Part shown: positions 23,404 through 35,439 of the stretch, in pieces | Layout: every line of letters begins with the position of its first letter | Numbering within the stretch: position 1 is the stretch's first letter | Origin: Cinnamomum chago | Lineage: Eukaryota > Streptophyta > Magnoliopsida > Laurales > Lauraceae | Reading direction: 5' to 3' | NCBI GenBank assembly: GCA_038049695.1 | Contig: CP142452.1 | Location: 65,787,501 to 65,851,500, forward strand | DNA length: 64,000 nt | The notes under the pieces: generated by a model | Databases searched by the model: none | Told to the model about the DNA's origin: nothing | What the model saw: the letters and a program-made list of their open reading frames with translations, nothing else | Translations under genes and position numbers: made by a program

Positions 23404-24091
23404 TAATGTATGTAATAGGATTTGAATACACAACTTCTAGTTTTTTTTTTTTTTATTCTTTTAAAATCTACTCTAGACCATTGGCACAAGTAAGATTTTT
23501 ACATCAAAATCGATTAAAGAATATGTCAAAAATAGTTATAAATCGGGTGAGCAGCCTTGCAAACATAGGAAATGAACAATTCAATCCATATCACGAATGC
23601 ATGCTACAAGGAAATATGCTGACTTTCTACATCATGATAATAAAAATTATATTGTGTATTCTCTAATGATGTATTATAATTTAAACCCACAACTTCTCAC
23701 TAATCCTTGTAAAGTCCACTTTTAACCATTAAAGCATGTAAGATTTTCATATAAAAGCTCATTAAAAAATATATAAAAAGTAGTTATAGACCGGGAGATT
23801 TTTTTTTCTTTTTATTTTTTTTGGAATAGACCGGGTGCTGAAAGAATCAATTCAGGTCATGGCTATTATAGGAAAATATGCAACATATATCATTTTCATG
23901 GTTTCTTATATGAGATTGAACTCACAATATCTCACTTCTTGAAGTTTTTGAAAGCTTTCTCTACCCTCAGTCAAACACAAGAGTTTTAAATAAACACTCA
24001 TTATAAAAATGTCAAAATTAGTTACAAAGGGGGTGAGCGGCCTTGGACACATGGGACATGAAAGATCCAATCCATGTCATGTCATGGTTGT
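23404..24091. repeat. Degenerate tandem array of about 250-bp units
   Basis: Three units start near 23404, 23663 and 23911, each with a version of 'TGTAATAGGATTTGAATACAC' followed by CAACTTCT or CAATATCTCAC, then a segment ending in AAAAATAGTTATAAATCGGG, a GGTGAGCGGCCTTG-like block, and a 'CATGGTTGTT..AAGGAAATATGC' junction. A fourth unit resumes at 27044 (AAGGAAATATGCACCGTATC) and again at 27592 (TGAGATGAGACCCATG), so the array is split by the solo LTR and a MITE. No coding capacity is seen. Confidence 0.65.
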
Positions 24092-27043
24092 TGTAATATC
24101 TTGATCCTACCCTAATCATATTTAGCATCTAATTAATCTTAATTAAATACCTAATGTATGTTTTGATTAATGTATTTGAGCTTGATTAGGTAGATTAGAA
24201 TGGGGTTTGACCATTTACTAGGTAGCATTATGACTATTGGGTATTTTGGGTTTATTAGGTCCCGTGTGTGTATTTTTTATTTTTCCAAGGATTTTGGGTG
24301 CATCTCATAGTTCATGAGTCATTTTCCAATTTCTATATTTTGACCCAACTCATTTGAGCTCATTTAGACTCATTTAGAAGCCAAAAGCCCTATATTATAA
24401 ATCTTCATTTTATTTTTGAACTTTCCTTCAAATACTGGAACTTCATGGTATAAATGGCTAGCTAAAACTCTAAACCCCATCTCTTTCATTTCATTCCATC
24501 TTCATTAGCAAGAGGCACCTAGGATTTCATTTTCAACCCATTCTTCATCATTTTCTTTGCTATCAAACATCAAATAAAGAGGTTTGAGAGTGTTTTCCTT
24601 CATCTTCCTCAAGCAAGAACCCATTTTCTATAAGTTTCATCTTCTGCTTCAAGCTCTCATTTGTTCTTCTTCTTCTATTCCACCCCATAGGTAAGCAAAA
24701 CTTTTCTCAAATCACTTATTATTGTTCAAAGCAATGATTAAAGGTTTTTAGTAGTGAATACTTATTGGTCTTGTAGTTCTTTCTTCAATTTTCACCATTG
24801 TAGGAGCTTGGTTGAGGTTCCATTCTGGGGTTTTTTTCTTAGAGCTTGATATTGAGTGGGTATAGCTTGGATTTCTATTAATTTGTGTTGCAAGCACCTA
24901 AGGCAAGTAAACATTTATAAAATGTGCATGTTTTTCTCTATTCATGATTCTTGTAATGGATCTCATGTTAAATTACCCAATTTCAACTCATGTTGTCCAT
25001 TGTTCTAATTTGATTTAAATTTGTAAACGGGTTTAGAAATAACTTGTTATTTCTTTTGGGTTTTATTTTAAATGGGAATGTGTTTGATGGTTTGGAGTGG
25101 GTATTGGAGACTCCTTTTGTGCATATGAAATGGGTTTGAAAGGTTGTGAGAAGTTGGGGAAGGAGCCCACTCCAAAGATAAAGTTTTAAGTATAGAATTC
25201 ATCGTTTATGCCAAATTTCAGGTCATAAATTCAGTCAAGAATTTGGCCAACCAAATTTGAGGCAGATTCTTCACCAAATTTGAAAATTTTTGAAAGGCAA
25301 TAACTTTTGATTCGTATGTCCAATTTTGGATGTCTAAATATCGCTGGAAAGCTCTTGCAACGTAGAATTCATTGGTCCATACAATTTAATGATCAGAGAT
25401 TATGAAAGTTAGAGGATATTTAAACCAATTAATTTAGCCCCATAACTCATGCTACCCACATTGAACCGAGGTGAACCAAGTATGGTTATATTGGAATTAA
25501 CTTAATAGGATTTTTAGGTGGTTATGGACCTAGTTTTGGACCTTAGTATTGGATCCTTGAACCTTAATTTAAGCACAATGGATTTCTAATGTTAGAGGGT
25601 GTTGTTTGAGCACACGTACACTCTCATGGAAACTCGTTCTTGGTCTGCTTTTACTCTGAACCAAAGGTGTTATCTTAAGGTATTTGGCATCCCAAATTAT
25701 GTAACGCCAAGGGTTCTTTTGTAGCCCAATGATGTCGAAAACCTTAAGCTTACACATTATTGGACGGTGAGGCCCACAATTATTCCAAAACCTTAGGGTT
25801 GGCTTGTCATGCATCCTTGATTCCGTATATAATCCTTATGCATGCATTTCATTTCCGTTTCTAGTGCTCTTATATGATATGTACATGTTATCTCGTGTCT
25901 ATTTGCTTAGCTTATGTGCCCTTATTGTTTTATGTCATATGTTTCCTTATTCATTATGTATCTATGTATGTTCATATGATATGTCATGTTACACACTTAT
26001 GATTAGTGTCATATACTTGTCCATGTTTACATTTGTATATGTTTATGCTCGCTATGTCACACCGTGATATTTGATGTACGCTCTGTCTTTTGAGTCGGCA
26101 CCACTTAGCTTCGACCTTAGCCCAGTTGGATCCTCCGGCTGGGTGTGGGTTTAGTTAATTTGTATGGACCTCTGCAGAAGGTGTTTCTATGGGGATTGAT
26201 TGGTACCTTAGGTCCACGATGGAGTATCTGGGCCCTATGTCTCCTAATGGTACCTCATGCTTATATTATGTTATGACATGCTCTCATGTGACTATGTTTA
26301 CATGTTTATGTGGGAGAATATAGTTCATTTGGTTTTGCCATCTAGTTATGATATGTATGTCTATGCATTTGTCATCTTTGATTCCTTACGTATCATGCTT
26401 ACTCACGCATCATGTATGCCTAGATTTCCTTTCTTGACCTCATATGATCTATCTTGTCAATTTTACTCGTTTGATATGCATGTTATACTTTATTCTTGTT
26501 TACCTTGCTTAGCGTAGTCTAATTGTGCTACACTTGGCGTTACAGGGGAGGACCACGTCGATGCCATTGTCCAAGAGATCATGGAAGTTGGGGAGGAGAC
26601 TCCTCAACAGCTAGTAGAGTGGGCCCCAGAGGATGTCTTTTAGACATCTATGCGTTGAGTTTCATGCGTCACCATTTCCCTTGACCATGGCATAGATTGT
26701 CATTGTCTTATACTTGAGTTAGACTATTATTTGGGATTATAAACCTAATTAATACTTGCTTCCACTATACTTTAGTATTTCTTTCTTACTTACTAACTTT
26801 GAAACTTAAACTCTTAACTATGCTTGTGGACTAGATTATGCTCTTCTATCATGATTATATATTTGATGGATGTTTATATGTATGGACATGTTATGATTGA
26901 ACTATACAAGTTAAGGAAATTTTTATCTCACACATGATATCTTGTGGGAAAACCAGTTCATGGAATTCATGTTGGTTTGAATTTACACGCGGGTGTACAT
27001 CATGCTTCGAGATGAGCTTAAATCTCGAGCTCGGGTTGTAGCA
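24092..27043 (+). mobile_element. Solo LTR, Ty3/gypsy-like, about 2.95 kb
   Basis: It begins TGTAATATCTTGATCCTACC, close to the TGTAACATCC(C/T)GA start of many plant Ty3/gypsy (chromovirus-type) LTRs, and ends CTCGAGCTCGGGTTGTAGCA. A TATA-like TGGTATAAATGGCTAG lies near 24439-24455. Near 26544 there is TACAGGGGAGGACCACGTCG, also typical of these LTRs. Open frames within (25804-26067, 26257-26517) are repetitive TATGATATG-type sequence and not genes. No gag-pol and no second LTR are present. The flanks are two halves of one array unit, which supports insertion there. The exact target duplication is uncertain: GGTTGT is shared near both junctions. Confidence 0.65.
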
Positions 27044-27081
27044 AGGAAATATGCACCGTATCATTGAAATAATTTCTTATA

Positions 27082-27582
27082 GGGAGAATTTTAAAAAGTC
27101 CTTAAGTTTCAGCCCTATTGCAAAAAAGGATACAAGTTTCAAAACTTTTCAAATTAGTCCCTAAGTTTTTCAGGAAGTTTTCAATTAAGGACATCCATCT
27201 ATTTAAAGTTGTTTTTCGGCAACTTTTTCCCCTATTTTTTTAATGCCCAAATTACCCTTCATTATAATAAAACTCTCCACTTCCTCTATATTCTTCTCAT
27301 TTCCCTTGCCGATGTCTTCACAGTGATAAAGGACACCCGGTATTCCCACAGCAATTCGCTGCATGTAGTGGCTGCGAAAACCATGTCATGACTTTAAATG
27401 AAGGGTAATTTGAATATTTCAAACTATTAAGGGAAAAAATCACCAGAAAATACCTTTAAATGGCCGGATGTCCTTAATTGAAAATTTACTAGAAAGCTTA
27501 GGGACTAATTTAAAAAGTCTCAAAACTTGTGTCTTTTATTGAAATAAGGTAAAAACTTAAGGCCAGATTTGAAAATTTTCCC
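27082..27582. mobile_element. Mutator-like MITE, 501 bp
   Basis: Long, imperfect terminal inverted repeats: GGGAGAATTTTAAAAAGTCC at the left against GGGAAAATTTTCAAATCTGG read inward from the right. Inner parts also pair: TTAGTCCCTAAG and CTTAGGGACTAA. The flanks TTTCTTATA (27073-27081) and TCTCTTATA (27583-27591) match at 8 of 9, as expected for a 9-bp Mutator-type duplication. A second copy lies at 43225-43720. The middle has no recognisable gene (a short frame at 27209-27391 lacks a domain). Confidence 0.75.
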
Positions 27583-27591
27583 TCTCTTATA

Positions 27592-28208
27592 TGAGATGAG
27601 ACCCATGAAACATTTAGGGTCATTTCCTTTAAAGTACGTGTGCCTACAATAATGATTCTATTAATTAAGAATACTAATAAAAAAAACTTAATGGAGACCT
27701 ATCAATTGATTTTATTCTGATTTTTTTTAACTTGGTGGAGTTGGCTTTAGATTTATTTGTTCAATTTTTAATTATAATTATGTATGTTAATAGTTACTAT
27801 TTTTGCCTCCTTTGTACAATTTAATCGCATGTTATTGCAAGAAATCAATCTAAAAGATTTCAGCGGACATCAAACAAACCCGCCCTTTATCTTTATGTTT
27901 TAGGCATATGTCATTAAAGATAGATATGTCTATTTTGAATTCTATGAGAAGTATTTTTTTTTATTTTTACTTCTATATTTTGGAGAACTTGGGAGATGCG
28001 CAAATTTGTTATCTTTCTAATTTTTTGCATCTATTCTGGAATGTATAAAGAATACTTTTTCTCACTTTTAAAAACTTGCACCTTAAATTTGTACTAATTT
28101 CTTATTTCATTAAAGAAAATACATTGTTTTATTACTTTTTATTTTTTTAGTCAAACATTGAAGTCACTAAAATTCTAATTACAATACAATTCAAAAAAAA
28201 AATTAAGA
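27592..28208. other. Unassigned intergenic stretch
   Basis: It starts with the resumed tandem-array unit (about 27592-27650), then AT-rich DNA without a recognisable gene. Confidence 0.45.
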
Positions 28209-29452
28209 GGATTTTATCGGAAAAAACAGATTGAGTGGTCATCATACCGAAAAGATAATTTTAAGTGCCCTTGCACCAAATCAGTCATTTTGTTTAAAAA
28301 TATATTTTTTTGAACATTCTCTAGTAGGGTCCCTATATCGACCCTTTTTTTTTTTAATATTAAGAGTCCCTAGCGACCTTGCGTTCGACCCGTTCATATA
28401 TTTTAGGGCTTAGAAGCCCGATTAATTTTCTATCTTGTTTGTTTCCTTCTTCTTCCTCAGCGTCGATTGAGACTCCATATCAGAAGCTAAGCGTATTTAC
28501 AATGGTTCCCAGCAGACCTCCATCGAGCCATTGTGGTCCCCTCCAACACCCTCTTTGTCGAAGGTATGTTCCCTAAAAAAAACCCATTTTTTTCATTTTC
28601 GTTTGTCATCTCATGGTCGGCGGCTGGGTTGTGCCCGAGGGCATACAAAACACAAAACCATCACAAATTAAAAAAAAAAATGAAGACATTGATTTCCATC
28701 ATTTTCTCCAGATTGATGCAAAGGCATGGGGTCAGGGGCAGAGTGATCCTCGACCACAAGAACTGGTTTATTAGAGCGTGCTTCCAAATTATAAACACAC
28801 AAGTTCTGAGTTATTGACTCCAAACATAATGATGGGTCAAAATAATCACACAAGCATACTTCCCAGCCCAGTTAATGGCTAAACAATGATGAATCCAGAC
28901 CTTCATCGTTGTTGGTAGCTAAAAAGAAAAACCCTACGAGAAAGAAACATCTGCCAATTATTGCTATTCAAGAATGACCCAAACAAACCCATTGTCCACA
29001 GGACCACAACTCTATGCACTTCAATGTTCTCCACCAAACAAGGGCATGTGGCTTTAATGGTCTTTAAGAGGTGGAAATATTCTACGGAGGGGAAGCAAGT
29101 CAAGTATGGTCTTTTTTTTCCAAGAACAGGGAATGAGGGATGAGTTTCGTGTATTTATAAGCGTACACCGCAGGGTCGATAGAGACCCTTAACATCACAA
29201 ATAAAGTCGATTGAGACCCTACAAACAAAGTAAACCTACAAACAAAGTAAATGAGAGTTCTGTAAAGGTTAGGATGGACCACAGGATCTCAATCAACCCT
29301 TAACATTGCAAATGAAGGTCAATAGGGACCCTAGTAGAGAATATTAAAATATATATATACTTTTTCGAGCAAAATAACTGATTTGGTGCAAGGGCAATTA
29401 AAATTACCTTTTCAGTATGATGGTCACCTAATCTGTTTTTTCGATTAAATCC
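28209..29452. mobile_element. Element with about 140-bp terminal inverted repeats (Mutator-like)
   Basis: The left arm (GGATTTTATCGGAAAAAACA at 28209 through GTAGGGTCCCTAT near 28324-28338) is mirrored at the right end, where GACCCTAGTAGAGAAT begins near 29325 and TTCGATTAAATCC ends at 29452. Pairing covers CACCAAATCAGT/ACTGATTTGGTG and runs for roughly 140 bp. Such long arms suggest a MULE, but I could not fix a 9-bp target duplication. The interior has higher GC and gene-like text: a short frame with ATGGTTCCCAGCAGACC at about 28502 and a CGAAG|GTATGTTCC donor near 28562, plus a - strand frame at 28668-28853. It may hold captured gene fragments (Pack-MULE style), but this is inference. Confidence 0.65.
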
Positions 29453-30897
29453 CCAAAAACTAATTATGTTTTTAAAATGTTGATCCCCTTGTCAGTTTTA
29501 CTATCACTTCTTAGTTATACAAATACGAGCTGGTCATGCAGTTTAATCATTCATTCATCTGGTCATGAATATGATTAAGTAGAAGTGGCAGACATGCGTA
29601 TCAATATGAGTATGATTCTAAAGGCATTTCATTTGATGATTGATTTGAAATGATTCTGAGAATAGGAGGGTTGTGGGCATTTCATTTATTTTGATCCTTT
29701 TGTCCAAAGCACAAATCATGTGAAACGTATTTGAACAAGAAACATGTCATATTTGCATTTGTTTTCATCTTAGAATCATTCACATATATTTGCATTTAAG
29801 TCAAGCTTTTGAACCATGTAACAATGACTTACACAGTAGTAGCTGCGGATCTGGACCCTTCTAACATTCGGATATGTAATGTATATGGGTGCTTAAGCTT
29901 TAGTCAGGAGAAGGATGAAAATTGAATTGAGCTGGAATCACCCTGAGAATTCTTGTCAAGAGGATATATGAGGGTTCTTATTGTTTGGCGAAATCAGAAT
30001 TTCCCAAAATCTATCCCTCCCTCAATTGAATTCACAAATGTTCATTTTTCCTGGCCGCAATTTGAGAGCTAGATATCTGAGAAATTGAGAATTTTATAGG
30101 CTAAAAGTACCCAGAGAGTCTGCAAATCAAATTGGGAATTTGAAAAGCTTAGAGGAGAGTTGTAGACATGTTGTGAGAGTGTTTTTTTTTCTTTAGATAT
30201 TGAGTTGAGTTCTTTGCTATTCTATAATGAGGAATTTTACAAAATGCCCCATCAAAATGGGGCACTTTTGCCTCCTCTTTAATAGTAAGTGAATGTGTGA
30301 CACAAATTACTAGCAATAATTGTCATGCCTAGGGCTGATTTTGTTGTTATAAATTGAGCCCTAAAACATTAGAATGCCTATGGCTGATCCAGTGGTAGCT
30401 CACTTGGTGGGCACCTCCTTTAACATAAACAAACAAGGACCAATCGTGTGGGGGTGGATGTGAAGTTGTGCAGCCCAACTGCCTTGGGGCCCACGCCAAA
30501 TTGAGCCTAACGATGTGCCACGGATGAACTCTCAGTAATAAGTCTTGATCTAGTAGGGTAGATAAGGATCAAACTCTTGATTGTAGAGTTTGGATCAGGT
30601 TCAGACTCCCGATTTGGCAGAATCCCCACGTTGGTCAAGAGATATGAGATTCCAGGAGGAATAGAGTCTGTTATAGTCGTGTCTCCTAGGAATTGCTCTA
30701 TACCTATCTGCTCAAAAACTAAGTGAAAGGGTAAATTAAAAACCACTTTTCCATATAAATGGTTTAAACGTTAGATATAACCGGTCAGAGGCCAAAGTTG
30801 TCATAGTATGAATAAAAAACACTTGTTTATTGAACGAATCACTTGATTCACTATCTTGGTCAAGGGGTGTGAGTGAAGATTTCAAGAAAAACTAATG
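29453..30897. other. Unassigned intergenic stretch
   Basis: The stretch is AT-rich. A perfect short hairpin GCCCCATCAAAATGGGGC lies near 30246-30263. The text at 30376-30400 (CCAGTGGTAGCTCACTTGG) looks tRNA-A-box-like but lacks a B box, so it is not called. A - strand frame at 30507-30746 has no domain. Confidence 0.4.
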
Positions 30898-31420
30898 GGA
30901 AGATTTCAAATAAGTATTAAGCTTTTGGCTCATTTTCAAAAAAGTACATGAAGGATTTAATTATTTCAAACAATTACAAAAGTTTTCCATGATTTTTTCA
31001 ATCAAGTATTCTCCATAAAAAAGTTCTAAGAAATGACAAAAATACTCTTATGTCATTTTTCAAAATTTTCCCTTTAATATATTATTCAAGATAAACGATC
31101 AAGTCCAACCCTAGTGACCTAGTGGGGCCCGGCCCACTCAACTTCGTTTATGCTTAGACAATTAAAAATCTAGCTTCATTAAATGATTATAATCATCAAA
31201 ATAAAAAAATGCCAGCTTTGGGGAGGAAGGAGGTTAGGAAAGGAAAAAAAACATATCATAAGGGTCGGGTATTCTTTTCATTTCTAAAGAAAATTAGGTG
31301 GAGGACTTGGTTGAAAGAATTGCAGAAACTTTTTTTTCCCCGAAACACTCAAATATTCATATAACTTTTTTTAAAAAAATGGGCCAAAAGTTTCATACTT
31401 TTTTGAAAATTCTGCTCTTT
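30898..31420. mobile_element. Inverted-repeat MITE-like element
   Basis: The left arm contains AAGCTTTTGGCTCATTTTC and the right arm ATGGGCCAAAAGTTTCATAC, which pair over about 60-150 bp with mismatches and a length difference. Outer sequences TTCAAATAAGTATT and AATATTCATATAACTT also face inward. Ends and duplication are not resolved, so the superfamily is unknown. Confidence 0.45.
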
Positions 31421-33069
31421 TTTTTTATAATGAAGATGTCACTCTGATATTAATCCGTCAAGACTAATCCTCGCGCGCATACATTTACCCCATATGTGCA
31501 CCGGGTGTCTTTGTTATGGTAAAAAAAAACTTAGGGGAGGATTTGTAAATATCTGAAAATAGAGGGTTCTGTAGATGGATGGGCAGAAGATCTTCCACAT
31601 AGGGGATGTCATTGGCCAAGCCTGTCAGGGGCCCAGCTTGCTTCAGGCTGAGTTTGGGCCTAGGTTTTATTTCTAGGGTCATTTGAGGAAATTTGAGCCC
31701 TTTAGTATTGAGACAGGCTTGGATTAAGTGATAAAAAGCCCAAAGCCTAAATCCCGTCCCGAAAAAGAAATATGGGCATATATTGTTCATATCATTTTAT
31801 ATTTGAATTTAATATCTTTATAATGTTATTTTTAGTGTTAGTGTTAATTTGGGTCAAGCTTGGCCCGAACTGGCTCAATAGGCAGATTGGGCTTGAGCCA
31901 GGCACTTATAACCGCTGTCGTTTTGGGCTGGATGTGGGTCTGTGTTCCTAGAATCATACCGGGTCGGGATATACCTTAACCAGCCTTATCCAGCCTACAA
32001 AGTCCCTACCCTGACTCAAAGGCCCAGGTCTAACCAATTCCATATTTGACCATGGAGAAAGGATCAAGACAATTCTAGGCATCCAACAATTTCATGTTGG
32101 GCCAAGGATTTGGACAAAACTATAGATATCCTTGGGCCACCCTGACTCAACTTGTTAAAAGGCCCTCCACATCACATGTACCAAATTATGAACGATCCAA
32201 AGCATTCATCAGGTTCAGGTGACCCACTTTGAATATGGCTAGCCCACCGAGAAGGTCTGTCCACTCATTAAGGAAAGGCAGCTCACTCAAGTAGAAAAGG
32301 AGCTTGCAGAAGCAGAAAGAGGTGACGTACCAAGGATTCAAACCCAAGACAGTAAGGTAAGAACTGACGCCCCTTACCACTCCGGTAATAAGTCGTTCTT
32401 CTCAACAAGCACATGTCGTGGACAGCAAATGAAAAATTGATATTTGAAACAACTAGGGAAAAAAGTTCAATTTCCACGTAGAGTGAAGGGTCAAAATGCG
32501 TCATTTCAAGGATGTTATGGGCACCTCCAGCTCACTCCCTAGTTACTTCTTTTTCTGAGAATTTATAAATAATTACATTCCATATTTACAAACGGCCACC
32601 TCTATTTGCCTTTTTACATATAGCCTTGGATGGTTTTAAATCTCCAGTATCAGTCCAAAAGATTTGCAAATGGATATCTGATTATCCAACTATTTGATGT
32701 CTCTAGCTTCGAATAAAGCGAGTCTAGAACTTATTTTTTATTCAAAGATAAATTCGGATCCGGAACCTAGCATGTTCCGACCTAAGGTTCCAGATACTTG
32801 ACAATTACATTCAAGTATAAAATTTATAAAGGTTTTAAGGGCCTACATAGCGTGAGTTATATCGTGCCGGAGAATCTACTTAACTTTAATCATATATTAT
32901 TTATTAGTCCTACTTTTATATCTGAAAGAATTATTTTTAAGCTCTTGTATACAGTTATACTATGCAATATATTTCTGTTTTGAATCCAGAACCGAATCTA
33001 TTTTGTAAGTTGAACCCAAAACCAAATACAAAAAAATAGGTTTTGTGTCAAAACCATATCCGAACTATA
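31421..33069. other. Unassigned stretch with weak hAT-like remnants
   Basis: The block at about 31690-31770 (GGCTTGGATTAAGTGAT, then CCCAAAGCC and CCCGTCCCG) is related to 56935-57000 upstream of FANCI, and both look like hAT end regions. Another zone at 32630-33060, with GGATCCGGAACC and AACCGAATC motifs, resembles the 13206-13680 remnant. No gene is recognised. Confidence 0.35.
32275..32405 (-). mobile_element. Candidate tRNA-derived SINE
   Basis: On the - strand, GAGTGGTAAGGGGCGTCAG is followed by GGGTTTGAATCCTTGG, which resembles a Pol III B box (GGTTCRANNCC) preceded by a weak A box. No poly-A tail or target duplication was confirmed, so this remains tentative. Confidence 0.3.
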
Positions 33070-33396
33070 AAAATGTTTATTTCCATTATAATGGATAGGA
33101 ATTGAATCCATATAATTTATACCATAAGTGGTTAAAAATAAAGATCAAATGTGAATTTTAAAAATGAGCATCAAATAACCTTTTTTTAAGAGAAATAGAA
33201 TCAAAAGAATTTGGGAGATCTAGGGTGGTGGCTAATAGTTAATTTCTCATCTTGTTTAATCTTATTTCCCTAAAAGGAAAGGTCATTTAATGCTCATTTT
33301 TGAAAATTCACATTTGATCTTTATTTTTAACTAATAATGGTATGAATTTTATGTATTCAATTCCTATGTTTAATAATGCAAACAAACAAGACCTTA
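33070..33396. mobile_element. MITE with inverted repeats of about 110 bp
   Basis: The left arm (ATAGGAATTGAATCCATA at 33095, then TAAAAATAAAGATCAAATGT) is mirrored by ACATTTGATCTTTATTTTTA and TGTATTCAATTCCTAT ending at 33367. Pairing appears to extend outward into GTTTGTTTGC-type ends. The family resembles the elements at 35128-35183 (half copy) and 55367-55681 (FANCI intron 1). The target duplication is unclear. A Tourist/Harbinger affiliation is likely from the GTTTGTTTG ends. Confidence 0.6.
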
Positions 33397-34736
33397 AAAA
33401 GAACTTTGATTGCATTTTCCATTGCGCTCCTTATGGTAAATTTTTGCTGTATTAAATTAGTAAAAATAAAGGCATTCCGGTCATTTTTCCCAAGGTATAG
33501 GTTTTATGGAGATGCTGTAGGGATTTTTTTTTTTCTTTTTGAGGATTTTACATAAAAAAAAAATCACCTTAAATGCACCACCCTACACCAAAAAGGACCC
33601 AATAGTTCTCTTCATACAGAAGTGGTCCACGGGGGCCACTTTCATTTTTTTTCTTTTTTTAATATTTGAGGGGAGCAATGATATTATCACTCTTATGTTT
33701 CCTACTTAACGCTTGAAACCTTTTTCCCTTCTCCTTCCTCCTCCACTTCGCTATCGGGCGATTCCAACGTTCCTTGACAGCGGTCCCAGTGGTCCTTCAC
33801 CTATTTTTTGTATTTGAACCTTGCATTGCGTAATATTGAAACAATTCAAGGTATTATTCTTGTCTTCTTCTTCCTCTTCGTGCCCCCACATGGTGATTTA
33901 CGTAGATTTTGTGGTTTTCTTCTTATTCCGCCAACCTTCTTATGATATCTCAGGGTAAACCACTTGCTAAGCATGCTTTTTACTAATTTTATGCACTAAT
34001 TCAATTTATATGCGCTATTGTGGTTTTTTACTTTCTTCAATGGGTTGGAACTCTTTGGAAGAATAGTTGTAAGCTTTCAAGCTTTTTTTTTTTTTATGCA
34101 TGTTCTCTTCTTGTTATCGAGAGTATAAAATGCTAGTTATCAATTTTTCATGCACTATTGTGATTTCTGGTAGTTACTGTGTTGTAATGCAGTATGCGAA
34201 GTGTTATTAGATTCAATAGTTTATGTTGAAATGCATTGTATGGATGCTTTGTAATCTGTCATCTTGTCTAAGTACCTGATAGAATGGGCTGCTGGGTAAC
34301 ACATTTTTTTTTTTTTTTTTTTTTTTGGTCATCTCACCACTCAAAGTTCCATCTATGATCAAACAATGTGCTTTGTGCAATTTGATTGTTGTATAACAAG
34401 CATTTGTATCATTTGGAGTGTATGGTCAAGCGGGGAGTGCATATGGTACTTGTAATTCATGCATTGAGCTACAGTCCACCCTATTTTAGATGGCAGAAGG
34501 AGCACTCCAACATGAGCGCACGCAAGTCCACTGAGTGCATGCAAGTACCACATGACCAAATATATTTGTAGCTGTTTTTGTAATTTTATTTGTATCCTTT
34601 ATAATCCTCTAATATAAGCTAAAGGTTATTTATTGATTGTGATCCCTTTTATTCTATTCTATTCTAAATTGATGTTCTTTACCATATAATGCATACGATG
34701 CATGATGGATAATTTCTCCCTTCGTGTGTGTGTGTG

Positions 34737-34773
<37 letters not shown>

Positions 34774-35439
34774 TCTTTAAAATGGTATTAAGCAATTGTG
34801 TATATGACCGATCTAAGGGCAGAGGATACTGTGGATAGGCTCCTTTGTGATCAGGAGATCCATATTTCACAAGCAATTAAACGTGGAGTGGTATATATAT
34901 CTTAAAGCACTCTTCATATATATTGAGACTTGCTTTATTATGTTTTAGTTCTAATCATTTTAAACCTGCAACTCTTAATAATTTGGCTGAAACTTTGCTC
35001 TTATCGTTTGCAGATAGAGAAAAATGGGTGCTCAATGAAACCCAGCAACGATATCACAAACCAGCAATGATATCTCGCTCCTTCAGAATAATCCTTCAAC
35101 CTTCACCACTTTGATAATCCTTTTTGGAGCCCATTTGACCATGAATTCATATGTATTCAATTCCATGCAAACAAACATGCCCTAATGATTTGATAAGATC
35201 TACTTTTGAAAAGTCATTAACTTGGTAACAAATTGGCAATGAAAGAGATTTGAGACCAGTACGCAAATGCAGTGCTTGCAAAATGCATTTTGAGAACAAA
35301 TATACAGATCAGGCCTTAGATGTTTTCCTGCCAGCAGTTCTGAACCACAAAGCTCCAATTAATACAATAGATGTGCTATAGGTAGCATCACCACAATCGT
35401 TATGGTCGCTGTCATACTTTTTTGTTATTGACATTGCCG
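33397..35439. other. 3' side of the LC8 gene, repeats, no gene seen
   Basis: It contains a 24-T run near 34304-34327, a (GT)n tract followed by (AG)n at 34724-34772, and a half MITE at 35128-35183 ending CATGCAAACAAACATGCCC. Overlapping short frames on both strands (34359-34571) are not genes. The last part presumably includes the 3' UTR of the LC8 gene. Confidence 0.45.

Noticed and set aside
23404-24091. CRISPR-like regularly spaced repeats
   Set aside because: The units are long, contiguous and degenerate with no short repeat/spacer pattern, and this is a plant nuclear genome.
25804-26517. Two + strand frames rich in Tyr, Met, Cys and Leu
   Set aside because: They arise from repetitive TATGATATG-like text inside the solo LTR and have no domain.
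28668-28853. Response-regulator-like peptide (LVVEDH) on the - strand
   Set aside because: The match is only a few residues, and the frame is short and ends in a poly-Phe tract. It is kept only as a hint of captured sequence in the inverted-repeat element.
30376-30490. Possible SINE with an A-box-like CCAGTGGTAGCTCACTTGG
   Set aside because: No B box, poly-A tail or target duplication could be found.
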